DNA from: Homalodisca vitripennis | Taxonomy: Eukaryota; Arthropoda; Insecta; Hemiptera; Cicadellidae | Assembly (NCBI RefSeq): GCF_021130785.1 | Contig: NC_060215.1 | Location: 119,002,501-119,066,500 of the forward strand | Reading direction: 5' to 3' | Length of the DNA stretch: 64,000 nucleotides | Shown here: positions 1-10,825 of the stretch, one piece after another | Numbering within the stretch: the first letter of the stretch is position 1 | Layout: each line of letters opens with the position of its first letter | Program-made: the position numbers and the translations under genes | The notes under the pieces: generated by a model | Database searches by the model: none | What the model saw: the letters and a program-made list of their open reading frames with translations, nothing else | What the model was told of the DNA's origin: nothing

Positions 1-640
1 TATTCCTTGTGCCGTTCCATACATCAATTCCAAAACACATCGCTTTTAATATTATTTATTTTAACTAACTGCTTCCTACCTTTAGAAAAAGAAGTTAACC
101 AGTTCAAAGCGCTTCCCCCTATCCCATACTTCTTAAATTTACACAAAAGTATATCAATGTCTAACACGTCAAACGCCTTTTTAAAATCCAAATAAAACTG
201 CCAAAAGTATATTTATACTTATCAGAATTTTCAACAATTTCACTGACGTGCCTAAACCAATGCTGCATCAGTACCTTTACCTGGTAAGAAACCAAATTGG
301 TGTTCCGAAAAAAAATCATTGTCGCAAAAATATTTTAACAGTTGGTCTTTGATTAGTGATTCTATAATATTTTAGCTAACGTACTGATAACAGAGATAGG
401 GACGATAAGAGCCGACCTGCGTTGCGTCACCTGACTTAAATACAGGGACTACAACTGCAGTTTTAAACTCATCTGGAACAATACCCTCCCTTAGTGATTT
501 TGAAAATATGTTATAAAGTACGGGTGCAAATATGTTAATATTTTCTTTCATTAAAACAATATTTATACCGTCAAGGCCACAACTAAACTTATTTTCCATG
601 CTATTTATCTTGTTAACCACATCAGAGAGTTTTGAATATG
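1..640 (-). pseudogene. LINE ORF2 reverse transcriptase fragment
   Basis: The minus-strand reading shows the N-terminal RT blocks: a CGLDGI-type motif, then VPDEFKTAVVVPVFKSGD and VGSYRP near 430-470, and further down QFGFLPGK and KKAFDVLDID near 150-310, ending with a GTAQ-like block close to position 1. This order matches fingers and palm blocks of Jockey/CR1-type RTs. At least one frameshift separates the 372-620 frame from the 7-330 part. The YADD catalytic block lies beyond the window edge. Confidence 0.85.
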
Positions 641-1309
641 AAACTCGTTAAGCAATACATTATATTGCGTTCTGATCCTCCAGAAATAGGTCCTGGCCAA
701 ATTCATCCTGTCTCAATTTAGAAAAACTATACTTGTGAAATACTCATTAAAAATTATTCCCACCATGCGCTCATTACCCCCCACCTTCATCACGGCATCG
801 CCAACAACAATTTCATCAATACTGTTTTTCTTTCTTTAAGAATTTTCTTTACAACGTTCCAATATTTTTTCGAGTCACCATTACAAGCCTCAATGAGATT
901 GGAATATACCTCTTTTTTACTCGTCTAATTTGTTTGGTTACTGTTCTGGATAATTCTCTAAATCTATTTCTTAAAACTAGGTTATCTCTGTTTTTTTTGT
1001 ATATTCTTTAAAAACACAATTCTTACGGTTTATTAAACAAACTAGAATCATTAGTAATCCATTCACTCCTCCTTCTATTTTTACTGTGTTAATTTTTTTC
1101 AAATTACAGGATGCTGTGAAACATTGACCATATAAATATTGAAAAATTCTTTAACACTATTCAATCACATGAGGGCTGGAGATGACTGGGCTCCAGTCGG
1201 CTAATAAATAGTTGCCGCTTTTAATAGCTCATTATTAGATACCGTGACGAAATTATGTTTGCATTTTTCATACATGATTCCAGATAAAATTAACACTGAG
1301 AGCATAATG
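641..1309 (-). pseudogene. LINE ORF2 linker between endonuclease and RT, decayed
   Basis: No long open frame, but the stretch lies collinearly between recognisable endonuclease and RT parts of the same element and corresponds to the linker of the copy at 54249-57805. It is annotated by position only. Confidence 0.5.
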
Positions 1310-1900
1310 GTCAGTAATGCCCAAGTTCCTCAACATTACATTTAACATTCAAAGGTTTGGAGTTACGTATCAGTGCGTGGTCCCAAACAAGAACTTACAC
1401 CTACATCTATTCTAGTGGGACAGTTAACAGATTCAAAAAACCATAAGAAGAAACTGCGCTCAAGTAATCTTTACCGGATCCCTTATTTTTTCAATGTGCA
1501 TATGTTTAAGTCACCTATTATCAAAGTTGGATCATTTTTTAATTTTAACATATTTTCAAAATCAGGCTTGAACTGTTTATAAGTTAACTTACACTGTCTA
1601 TAAATTCCGAATATTGAAAGTTTAAAAAACGTGACTATTAAATGTTAGGTCAATAACAACATTAACAAGCTCAGCTGTGGGCAGGGAGGATGAGTTGGTG
1701 CGTGTAACAAAGGGTCAGTGTCGATGTACATGATAACACCGCCCGCCTGATTATCTGGCCGAGGTTGTAATAACAAGTCATAGCCCGCGATATTGTATTG
1801 TAGCCCCTCCTCACCTCCACCCCCCTTGATCCAGACTTCAGTTAAAACTATTATTTGATATTTCAACGAAAGACTATTTAAATAAACCAAAATTCATCGA
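1310..1900 (-). pseudogene. LINE ORF2 AP-endonuclease remnant
   Basis: Minus-strand translation gives VLTEVWIKGG, GYDLLLQPRPDNQAGGV and MYID at 1690-1860, the N-terminal blocks of an apurinic-type endonuclease (the E of LTEVW is the usual metal-site glutamate). Around 1310-1400 the minus strand reads SKPLNVKCNVEELG, matching IPLNVDCNVVKL of the copy at 56736-56939. Several stops and frameshifts break the domain. Confidence 0.75.
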
Positions 1901-2014
1901 AATGTTTCCTAATACTACGAATGTTCATTACAAAAAACATTGAAATTAAAATTTTGAATTTGGTTCATGTATACAATATTTAAGAAAAATTACAGCTATT
2001 TGACATAGGATCAC

Positions 2015-3030
2015 TTAAGCGCTATTAATATCCAGTCCGAGCTTTTGCAGGTCCTCCATCACCGAGATACGTATCTTCCTGTCATCTTCGGTCTTCTTAA
2101 CAAATATTTTCCCTTCTGAGATCCAAACGAATTTAAATCCGGATTCCCTCAGCTTTTTAGAATAGTTAAAACAGGTTCCTGAAGTATGGAGTGAGGTGCT
2201 CATTCACATACACATTCGTTCTCGGGACACCTGGTACAAAGTCGGTTGACTTTATTTCCTTAGTTTTTGAGGCAATTTTACTTTTTTTCAGTAAACTGTC
2301 ACGCTTTTGTCGGTTCGTAAACTGTAGTACAATCGGTTTGGGGACATTGGGGCGCTTTGTCGGGATCCTATGCACAGCTTGCACATCTAAATTAAAGTTA
2401 ATCGGCTCCCCAGTTATTTCAGATAACTTTCAACAATTTTTTCCATACTTTCCCCATTAGCCTCAGGAATACCCTCAATCTGAACATTCCTATTTCGATT
2501 GTACTGCTGTAGATTTTCTAAGTCCATTTTATAACACGACAGATCTTTAACCAATTCAGAGTTCACACCCTTAAGGGATTGATTAGATTTTTCAAGTGAC
2601 TTGACAGTCTGTTTTAAGTCCTTTACCTCCTTATCATATTCATCAATTTTTTTCGAAAAGAATTCAAGTGATGCCCTAAACTCATCAAATTGCGACTTAT
2701 GCCTAGCTTCAAATTCTTTAAACTGGTCTTTAAATAGTCTGTTCCATTTTACTCAAAAATTCATTTCTGCATTTTAATAATTAATTCTTGCGATATTAAA
2801 TCTTTAGGTTTAATGTTCTTACCACGAGTGCCACAGGCCTTACACTTCCATTCCTCACGCCTCTTCTTACCCATCTGGTTCCAGGTAGATTCCTGTATAT
2901 CCACACAATCAAAATGGAAACACAAGCTACAAATTGAACATTTTGCACAACAATTTTTATCGCCGGGCAATTCATCTCCACATACGGCACAATCACTCAT
3001 GATGAATCTTGATGACTCAATACAGGACAC
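2015..3030 (-). pseudogene. LINE ORF1: PHD-like zinc finger, coiled coil, RNA-binding C-terminus
   Basis: Three parts are visible on the minus strand. At 2840-3000 a Cys-rich module (CAVCGDEL, CAKCSICSLCFHFDC, WKCKACG) has the C4-H-C3 spacing of a PHD-type finger. At about 2450-2750 a Lys/Glu-rich stretch (EVKDLKQTVKSLEKSN) with heptad-like leucines looks like a coiled coil, followed by RNVQIEGIPEANGE, the start of an RRM-like fold as in L1-type ORF1 proteins. At 2015-2390 the C-terminal part has YVNEHLTPYFRNLF and GKIFVKK. PHD fingers are reported in ORF1 of some CR1-group LINEs. The start could be the Met at 3028-3030 or the one near 3000. Frames are broken between the parts. Confidence 0.8.
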
Positions 3031-3086
3031 CAGATAAGACGGAGCAACTGATAACTACGTCGCACTGCTTGACTGCCAACTGCCAA

Positions 3087-3301
<215 letters not shown>

Positions 3302-3424
3302 GAACTTGTTAACTAAAACTGTTAGCTCAAATGCCCAATGGCCTCCGTTTTGAAAGTTTATTTGACTAACGAAATCACCTAAGCTATGTGAAGTTACTGC
3401 GTGTGTATACTAATATTTTCTAGA

Positions 3425-3700
3425 TATTGTGTTTATACTTAGAATTATTTGCATAGGGTACTTACCTTTGACTGGAATTAAAACTATTTCCATAATCTAA
3501 ATCTTTCGCTTAGTGCCGTTTAATAAATTATGTTCCTCGACGAGAATTTACACACAATAAATATTAAATTGCCTTTTTTTTATAAATTTCTTATTAAATT
3601 CAGATGTGATTTAGATTTAGATTGTGTTATACTTAGAATTATTTGCATAGGGTACTTACCTTTAGACTGGAATTAAAACTATTTCCATAAAATAATGTAT
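3425..3700. repeat. Direct repeat, two ~65-bp copies
   Basis: The block beginning TTATACTTAGAATTATTTGC occurs at about 3433-3500 and again at about 3628-3692, roughly 190 bp apart. On the minus strand each copy reads ATG GAA ATA GTT TTA ATT CCA GTC followed by AAAG or TAAAG and then GTAAGTAC, a good splice-donor match. The 3480-3507 copy could be a 28-nt first coding exon (MEIVLIPVK) and the other copy has a one-base shift that stops it. No downstream acceptor was tied to it, so only the repeat is called. Confidence 0.7.
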
Positions 3701-4396
3701 TTCAAACATACTCTAAACTTCAAACAAATCGAAACTATTTATGGTGACTTTAAAAATTGTAATTTTATCAATAATAGGTTAAACTTTTTCTAAAAGTAGT
3801 ATTTGTCTACAGCAAATATTACTGTAATTTTAGTTTTTTTATTATTACGTATTATTATATATAGTTTAAGTTGTAAAAAAGATTCTATATTACCATTGGG
3901 GGGCACACACAATCCAATGAGATAAAAAAAATATTATTTACAACAAACTTTTCTCCACACGTTTCTAGATAGAAAGATTCTAAAGACTTATAACTTGTAA
4001 TGCAGGTTAATCTACGCCCAAAGAAGAAAGTTATGTTTTATAGTCAACAGGTCAAAAAGCACGTCTGTCAGTAAGTGTGACAACTCTTGATAAAATAAGT
4101 AGAGGCTTTGACTTGGTTCTCACGTTTATCTTGATCAAAAAGAACAAGAATTGGTTTGAGGTCAAAACATATAAGCGCAGTTTGTGTCCATCTGTCTGTG
4201 TACCTTTCTTTACGTCCTATATAAGTCCTTCGGTATTCCGTTGTAATACTTATTAATTTATTTGTTTCAGAACAAGTGTGCTTAATCCTCATTCCACTTA
4301 ATTGCGATTACTAGTTTTCATTGTAATAATTTCAACCTTAAGATTATCATTCCTTGAGAATCTGTTTCTAGATGCGACATTGAATTTGTTTAAAGT
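3701..4396. other. AT-rich intergenic DNA, no gene seen
   Basis: Simple AT-rich sequence with oligo-T and oligo-A runs and no open frame or splice-bounded exon that can be supported. Confidence 0.6.
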
Positions 4397-4456
4397 TTTA
4401 CTTGGCATCTGAAATCTTTACGAAATATAATTACATTATGAAACATTTTAAATGTA

Positions 4457-4712
4457 TTATGCGTATTTATTAGCTAGCCTACCGGAACCACAAGCACCCT
4501 GGTTTAGTTTAGTTTTGATAGTGGTGCTTACTTTTATCCTGCTCATTAATTCTTTGCAGGAATAGTCTGAGTGACCTCCTGAGTGTTTTCCTACAGATAT
4601 TTTTTTTTTCCTCGGAATACTCTTGACATCCTTAGCCGTTACTATAGGCACCGTCTCAGGTTCACCTGCAATATTCGCCTCCTTTTCCTCACAAGCAGTC
4701 TGTATTTCCTCA
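4457..4712 (-). CDS. Terminal exon, type A, of an unrecognised host gene
   Basis: On the minus strand a good acceptor (TTGTTGTTGCAG) precedes 4712. The open frame starts after one leading nucleotide, reads EEIQTACEEKEANIAGEPET, continues through a basic stretch with PRKKK, and ends KLNQGACGSGRLANKYA and a stop at 4457. The N-terminal half is acidic, the middle basic. A paralogous exon is at 7635-7890: the first part and the last 17 residues align in frame, while the centre is read in a different frame. The required intron phase (two nucleotides from the upstream exon) matches the exit of the exon at 11759-11844. The family is not recognised. It may be an expressed duplicate or a decayed one. 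Confidence 0.55.
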
Positions 4713-5386
4713 CTGCAACAACAAGACGATTATTATGAGTATACAAGTAACATTTAAAATATGTAGCGGAGCTGGAAAAACTTAGAATAAACAGAATTGA
4801 GATAATGAGATAATGAGATAAATTGTTATGATGCTTGACAGAGACAACACTGCAAATTATCTGGTCCGATCAAGGTCTAGTATACTAGATTCATTGGTAC
4901 TTCCAATGAACTTTTCATTTTAAATGATTGATGTTAATAAATAACCTAAATATGTATATTACAGTGGACACAATAAATTATAGCTTAAGATTTATGCTCT
5001 GAATCTTATTTACCAAACAATATATCAGGTATTGATAAAAAACTAGATTAATATATAAATCAATTTCTCATTATATTCCAATGTTTACAGGATAAATGTC
5101 TCTTATGTAACAAACAGAAGCATTCAATTTGATCAATATGAATCAATAATTATTTTGTTAGTTCTAGTAAGAAAAGATTATGTATTAGTAATTTAGCATA
5201 AATAGTTCTCTAGGGAATATTCCGTCCAAAATATCTATCCCTTGGGAAAAAAAAATATTGGAACGCGACCGAACATATTTTTGAAGCAGAACAACAAAGT
5301 AAAGGATTCGTCATCATGAGTTATAATATATCATCACATTTAAGATTAAGCACAATAATTGTGGTACTGGTACCACGAACACAGAC

Positions 5387-5477
5387 CTGCATGGGAGCAA
5401 GTGATTGGCGCATGTCGCACAGTTGGCGCTGGAACTCATCACAACTCCTACAACACAGTTGGCAAGATATCAAACTA
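5387..5477 (-). CDS. Cys-rich exon, type B (duplicate of the 8271-8361 exon)
   Basis: A 91-nt minus-strand segment between an acceptor (ACACTTTGTTCAG) and a possible donor (CATGCAG, then GTCTGTG). After one leading nucleotide it reads SLISCQLCCRSCDEFQRQLC and DMRQSLAPMQ. The cysteine pattern C-x2-CC-x2-C-x8-C is shared with the copies at 8271-8361 and 5809-5896. If the donor is not used, the frame runs on to a stop at 5321 and the exon would be terminal. No known domain is recognised. Confidence 0.5.
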
Positions 5478-5808
5478 CTGAACAAAGTGTAATGATTATA
5501 TTTGGAACTAGAGTAAGTGATTGGCGCAGTGAACACTGCAAATTATCTGGTCCGATCAAGGTCTATTGCTAATTTCACTGCAGGTGCAATTAATTCTCTA
5601 GGGAATATTCCGTCCAAACTGTCTATGTCCTGGAAAAAAAAATAATTTCAACATATTTAAACACGGACGAACATATTTTGCAATCAGAAAAAATAATGTA
5701 CATTATTCGTCATCATGAGTTAGAGATATTATATAATTAATTATCATCACGTTTGAGATTTTTCAACTAAGCAAAAAGGATTGTGGCACTGGTACCACGA
5801 ATACTGAC

Positions 5809-5896
5809 CTCCATAGGAGTAAGTGATTGGCGCATGTCGCACAGTTAGCGCTGGAACTCATCAAAACTGCTACAACACAGTTCGCAAGATATCAAA
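5809..5896 (-). pseudogene. Cys-rich exon, type C, 5' end destroyed by a LINE insertion
   Basis: Third copy of the Cys-rich exon. The 3' part (FQRQL, DMRQSLTPME, then donor GTCAGTATT) is intact. In place of the acceptor and first codons the sequence passes at 5896/5897 into CAAAT repeats that are the 3' tail of the LINE at 5897-7574. With its acceptor lost this copy should not be spliced in. One of the conserved cysteine codons also differs (TGC to AGT-side change near 5865). Confidence 0.6.
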
Positions 5897-7574
5897 TCAA
5901 ATCAAATCGTTTAATTGCAGTTTAGCAATCAATATACATTGCATAGCAAACGTCAGTTTTCATACGTATTATTACCTATTATATTTACCTATTCATACCT
6001 ATATTTTTATTCATCCCACACCAAGGCCACGTTCAAACTTACAACACTCAATCATTAACTCCCCATTTCTTACATGCCAATTACGCCCACTTTCGGCGCT
6101 GGATTCAGTTTCCTCATCTCGAGGTCTCTCAGTTGAATGCCAGAAACTCATCAACACTGTAGAAAGCGTTTGACGCCAGGCAGAGTTCGATACGAGTTTT
6201 TAACACCTTGGGCGTTGAGACATTTTTAATTTTGTTAGGCAATCTGTTTATAAAATGAACACCTGCCTGCCAAGGCAAATGCTCACATACCACCCTTCTC
6301 TTCATTCCCGAGCGGTAGTTATCTCTGCTTCTTGTCTCATATTCATGTATGTCTCGTCCTCTGGTTAAGGCACATTTAGACAAACAATATAAGGCTGTTC
6401 TAAAATGTAGATACATGACAAAGTCAACAGTTGCAGATTTTTAAACGCTGCCCTGCACGACTCTCTGAAGTTTAAATTAGCGATAATGCCCGATAAACCC
6501 TCAGGGTTTTCAAATATGTATAACATATGTCAGGAAAATAATTGGACTGAGTGTTGATCCCTGGGGAACTCGATAGCTCAGTGCAGTAGGTTTTGAAATT
6601 TGATTCGAAATTTGGACAACCTGTGTTCTATGGTTTGTGAATGAACTAATCCATAAAAGTGGCAAGCCTCGAATGCCGTGGGATTATAATTTGTCAAGCA
6701 GTGTTTTGTAGCCAACACAGTCGAATGCTTTAGAGAGGTCAATAAATACACTTAATGTGTGATTATGACCTTCAATTCCCTCCAGAACCATATCGACAAG
6801 ATTCACTATAGCGTTAATTGTCGACTTCCAATTTCTGAAACCAAATTGGTAGTCTGGAAGCTGGTTGTGCTTGTTCAAAAAATTTAGCATTCTTGACAAA
6901 AAGAGTTTTTTCTAATATTTTGCTCAATACAGGCAAAATAGAGACAGGCCAATAGTTATTTACTGAATTGGAGTTATCTTTATTATAAATTGGATGCACT
7001 TTTGCCACTTTTAGGAGAGAGGGAAAGACTCCTGTTTAAAACGAAAGATTAACTAATTTGGTCAGTGGCATCATTATATGCTTTGAGCATTGTTTTATGA
7101 GCCACATTGACATACAATTAATGTCATTAGACTTTTTTTGGAAGTTGTATTATTTGATTAATCTCTTCCTCAAATACAGGAACCAGCGCCAATGAGGTTG
7201 CTGGGCTCTGTCTACGCATGGGGTGTCCTTGTTGAAGTGATGAACGAGGATCTCGCCCACCAGCAACAGATGCAAAAAATCTATTAAACTCGCTAGCGAC
7301 CTCTAAGGCATCACTCACAAGTCTATCCCCTATTTGAACTTTTATTTGATTATTTTCGCGACTGTTGTTGTTTATAATGTCCCAGACAATTTTGGATTTA
7401 TTTTTGGAAAAAAGAATTAATTTAGGAACATCATATGCTTTCGAAGCAATGATTACTTTCCTATAAGTTCATTTTTAAACTCGAAAAAAGACCTTTAAAT
7501 TGTTTGTTGGTCGTGGTTCTATTGATTTCTGAAAAAAATACTGTTTTTACAAATGGCACATCAGGAGTTACATT
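5897..7574 (-). mobile_element. CR1-like LINE, 5'-truncated, inserted in a duplicated exon
   Basis: Minus-strand ORF2 remains. From 7318 downward: FEEEINQIIQLPKK (7127-7318); VHPIYNKDN and [14 protein letters not shown] (6814-7008); [24 protein letters not shown] (6684-6899); and the C-terminal HFINRLPNKIKN and AFYSVDEFL (6129-6416). These are pre-RT, RT fingers, RT palm and C-terminal blocks typical of CR1/Jockey-type elements. The 3' end lies at the CAAAT repeats at 5891-5912 (minus strand: GATTT tail). The 5' truncation coincides with the start of the duplicated A' block at about 7575. Frames are interrupted, so the copy is dead. The relic at 23840-25520 is the same family (shared HTLSVF and RDI.. 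blocks). Confidence 0.85.
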
Positions 7575-7634
7575 TTTACTTGGCATCTGAAATCTTTACG
7601 AAATATAATTACATTGTGAAACATTTTAAATTTA

Positions 7635-7890
7635 TTATGCGTATTTATTAGCTAGCCTACCGGAACCACAAGTACCCTGGTTTAGTTTAGTTCTGAAGTG
7701 GTGCTTACTTTTATCCTGATCATTAATTCTTTTCAGGGATAGTCTGAGTGACGTCCTGACTGGTTGCCTGCAAACTTTCTTCTTTTTCTGCGGAATACGC
7801 TTGACGTCATCAGCCGTTACTATAGGCACCGTCTCAGGTTCACCCGCAATATTCGCCTGTTTTACCTCAGAAGTAGTCTGTATTTCCTCA
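7635..7890 (-). CDS. Terminal exon, type A', of the same unrecognised host gene
   Basis: Minus-strand exon after an acceptor (TTGTTGCAG before 7890), one leading nucleotide, then EEIQTTSEV, ANIAGEPETVPIVTADDVK, a basic centre (PQKKKKVCRQPVR), and KLNQGTCGSGRLANKYA with a stop at 7635. It pairs in phase with the 11759-11844 exon, which leaves two nucleotides (AA + T = Asn). It is the less interrupted of the two locus copies and lies next to C', so it is the likelier functional copy. The protein is acidic then basic, with no recognised domain and no membrane segment. Confidence 0.6.
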
Positions 7891-8270
7891 CTGCAACAAC
7901 GAGACGATTATTATGAGTATATAACTAACATTTAAAATATGTAGCGAAGCTGGAAAAACTTAGAATAAACAGAATTGTTATGATGCTTGACAGTGAAAAC
8001 TGCAAATTATCTGGTCCGAGCAAGGTCTATTGCTAATTTCACTGCAGGTGCAATTAATTCTCTAGGGAATATTCCGTCCAAACTGTCTATGTCCTGGAAA
8101 AAAAATAATTTCAACATATTTAAACACGGACGAACATATTTTGCAATCAGAAAAATAATGTACATTATTCGTCATCATGAGTTAGAGATATTATAGAATT
8201 AATTATCATCACGTTTGAGATTTTTCAACTAAGCAAAAAGGATTGTGGCACTGGTACCACGAATACTGAC

Positions 8271-8361
8271 CTCCATAGGAGTAAGTGATTGGCGCATGTC
8301 GCACAGTTGGCGCTGGAACTCATCACAACTCCTACAACACAGTTCGCAATATATCAAACTA
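8271..8361 (-). CDS. Cys-rich exon, type C'
   Basis: A 91-nt minus-strand exon. The acceptor is ACTTTGTTCAG; the open frame after one leading nucleotide reads SLIYCELCCRSCDEFQRQLC and DMRQSLTPME; a donor candidate GGAG/GTCAGTATT follows. Only the frame needing two upstream nucleotides is open, and the exon at 11759-11844 supplies exactly that. The donor exits in phase 0, which is incompatible with A' (entry phase 2). C' and A' therefore cannot be joined in series with these borders. If the donor is ignored the frame ends at a stop at 8229, making C' an alternative last exon. Function unknown. Confidence 0.6.
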
Positions 8362-8399
8362 CTGAACAAAGTGTAATGATAATATTTGGCAATATCGCA

Positions 8400-8974
8400 G
8401 CAGTCTACAGTTATTTCGACCATCAAAATTAGTTAAAGAGTATAGAACTTATTACATAAATATTGTGACTTTGCTTAGAACTAATTTTTCTTCAGACTTT
8501 GGAATTAATGAACATGTTTGTTATATTTTTAGAACGGTAGAAATATAGTAAATACTGTAGACAATACAATGCTCACTTAGACACGCAACACTTAACTTTT
8601 ATAACAAGGTAATAGCCCTGGCCAAAATAAATGAGATCTAATGGAGGTGAAAATTATATACATTATTAAGGGACATAACTAAGCATACTTTGAAGGCTAA
8701 GCTGTGAAAACCTGCAGTATCAAGTAAGAACTTATAAACATACTAAATAACCTGTTAAAGTATAACAATGAGTTTTGTAGATATTTTATGAATGAGGCAC
8801 AATTTGTATAAACGTAAATAGCTTAGACTTATAACTCAGACGAATTAATTGATTTCGTTATCAAATCTTTTGGATAAAATATATTGGTATCTTGAATATG
8901 GTTATAAAGTATTACACTTCTTCATTGCACTAACATTCTTTATTAACAAATTAGGGAGAAGAGATTTTTTTAAG
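8400..8974. other. Intronic or intergenic AT-rich DNA
   Basis: No supported exon or repeat. It probably lies in the intron between the 11759 and 8361 exons of the minus-strand gene, which is inference from their phase match. Confidence 0.4.
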
Positions 8975-9350
8975 TTAGTTTCTATCCTAAGAAATGGAAA
9001 TCCACTAAATCATTATAAAAATATTTGAAAAATTCTTTGACAGAGGGATTTTAGATAGCAGACCGTCAGTTATGCTTTTAATCCTATAGGGAATATAGAT
9101 GTAGAAGAAGTAATAGAAAATCGCAAAATAAGTCATCGTATTCCTTGACATCTTTATATAGCTAACGCCTTTGGCTAAGTCAATTACAGTATTTTAATGG
9201 TAAAAATATGTATTACGTAATTTGTGGACTTCTACATAAATGATTACGATCATATTTTAGTGATGGCTCAACAAGCGCAGATATCTACTGTCACGATCTG
9301 TACAGTTAAGGGTGTCCCCTAAGGGACGATCCTCGGACATGTTGTTTGTG
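8975..9350 (+). pseudogene. Highly decayed RT relic
   Basis: Plus-strand fragments in shifting frames resemble RT blocks: KIFEKFFDRGIL near 9027-9065, an AFG-type block near 9165, and VKGVP followed by a stop codon, then GTILG, near 9305-9335 (compare the usual GVPQGSILGP). Numerous frameshifts. The match is by eye and weak outside the GVP..GTILG block. Confidence 0.35.
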
Positions 9351-10660
9351 AATTCAGCAATACATAGAGGTAACGTTATAGTGTAACAGTATAACAGTAT
9401 TATATATATGTGACGGTCTTTAGAAAGGAGTTAGCGGGGATTCTAGTTGTATACCATTTTTGCCGGAGAGCAGCATTTTCGTAGTAATTTTTGAATTTAT
9501 TTGTTAAGGGACAGGCTACAGACTTATAGATAAAAGTATAAAACAAAATAGACTTGGGTCTCTAGGGGAAACACATTGTTAGTGAATAATATAGATTTTG
9601 TGATGAAGAGAGAATATCGGGGCAATTCGTATGTAATTATGAAAATAAGAAACTATACCAGCTATTTTGGAACGCAATGTATTTCTAGAATTAAACAACA
9701 TCGATTAAATGTTTTAGAATTAATTTGAATTGAAACAAAAGAACCTGGGATTAATGTTCTAGTTCTAACTTTGGTTATGTGAATGAGCAGCAATAGAAGT
9801 ATTCTAAAAATGTGACCAGTTAGATTCAAAATGTTAAAATTGACTAATATTTTTCTTTTAGATAATTTTAACACTTTTGATACACAATCGTTTTCATTTT
9901 AGCTCTGAATATAAAGATTTATGATGGCGGAACCTTATCAGAACATCTTCTGCTATGATATACCAGTTAGACAGACAAACCAAAAATGATAAAATTCTGC
10001 TGGAGACGGGGAAAGTGATTTGGAGTTTGTATTATCATAAAATATTTACTAATGAAGATCCTCACTGTACATTATATTATATGTGCAAGGGAACTGACAG
10101 CTGGTAAAAGTACAAACAATATATTGATTTTGTAATTGAAGCAAATAACAGTCATACAAACAGTATCGGTAGGCCTATCATGGAGTTTGCAAAGCCTGTC
10201 TTTAGTACCTTGCAGTCATCATTTTCAATAAAACATAACTTAAAAAAGAATTGAAAGTTAAATCTGTGTGTTAAAATGTATTCCAATGTGTATATAGGAG
10301 GTGTTAAAAAATTGAATTCAAATGAATTTAGTAGTTTCTGAGAAGGCAGTGTTGCAAATTGCGAATTTTAATAGCACAACTTAGGACCTACCCGGTTCTT
10401 CTTTAATATCATATTTACCTAGTACTGTGTAGTCTGCAATCTGCAGATTAAATGGAATATTTATTCACTATACCAAGGTTTGAATTTGACTAATGCAGTA
10501 TAATTAGTGATTGAACTCTGAAACTAAAAATACTATTATAGAAACATTCTTGAATAACTTCTAGCTTGTTTCAGTAAATGATTAGTTTTAGTAATTAGTT
10601 CACAAAATTGTGTCATTGGAAGAAGTTGCTTTGGTAATAATTAGACGAAAATAATTTACG
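9351..10660. other. AT-rich DNA, nothing supported
   Basis: No coding, repeat or structural signal strong enough to name. It may be intron of the minus-strand gene. Confidence 0.5.
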
Positions 10661-10746
10661 ATGGATTTAATAATGATTAATAAAGATAATAAGCTAAATT
10701 CTCACAGCGGCAAAAGTGTTATTAAATCCTGGTGGCAAAACTTCAA
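10661..10746 (+). CDS. Possible small first coding exon, function unknown
   Basis: An ATG at 10661 opens a frame of 28 codons plus two nucleotides ending at a consensus donor (TTCAA/GTAAGTAAC). It reads MDLIMINKDNKL, then a C-terminal basic and aromatic stretch SVIKSWWQNF. Without splicing it would stop at once (TAA within GTAAGT). No promoter or following exon was found, and the call rests on the donor and the non-random residue make-up only. Confidence 0.25.
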
Positions 10747-10825
10747 GTAAGTAACGATTTCAGGTGCATTATTGCTACTAAAATATTTTTCAATGCCATT
10801 CTTCTGTTTTAAACAAAATCTTTTG

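Larger units (their letters stand above)
1..3040 (-). mobile_element. Non-LTR retrotransposon (LINE), Jockey/CR1 superfamily, copy 1
   Basis: Minus-strand LINE whose 3' part runs off the left edge of the window. Reading on the minus strand from 3030 downward there is an ORF1 (PHD-like finger, coiled coil, RNA-binding C-terminus), then an endonuclease remnant (about 1900-1310), a linker, and a reverse transcriptase (about 640-1). Frames are broken in many places, so this is a dead copy. The same family recurs at 54249-57805 and 57937-59516: the endonuclease motif LTEVWIK and the RT motifs PDEFK and FKSGD are shared with the 54249 copy. Superfamily placement rests on domain order (ORF1, AP-endonuclease, RT, no RNase H seen) and is inference. 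Confidence 0.85.
4397..8400. repeat. Local segmental duplication (A-B-C block and A'-C' block)
   Basis: Sequence 4397-4881 is repeated at 7575-8032 with small differences (start TTTACTTGGCATCTG in both). Sequence 5530-5896 is repeated at 7992-8361, and 5205-5530 is a third, more diverged copy of that second part. The order is A (4397-4881), B (5205-5530), C (5530-5896), an inserted LINE (5897-7574), then A' (7575-8032) and C' (8032-8400). Each copy carries a minus-strand exon candidate, so this is a duplicated exon cassette. Confidence 0.85.
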
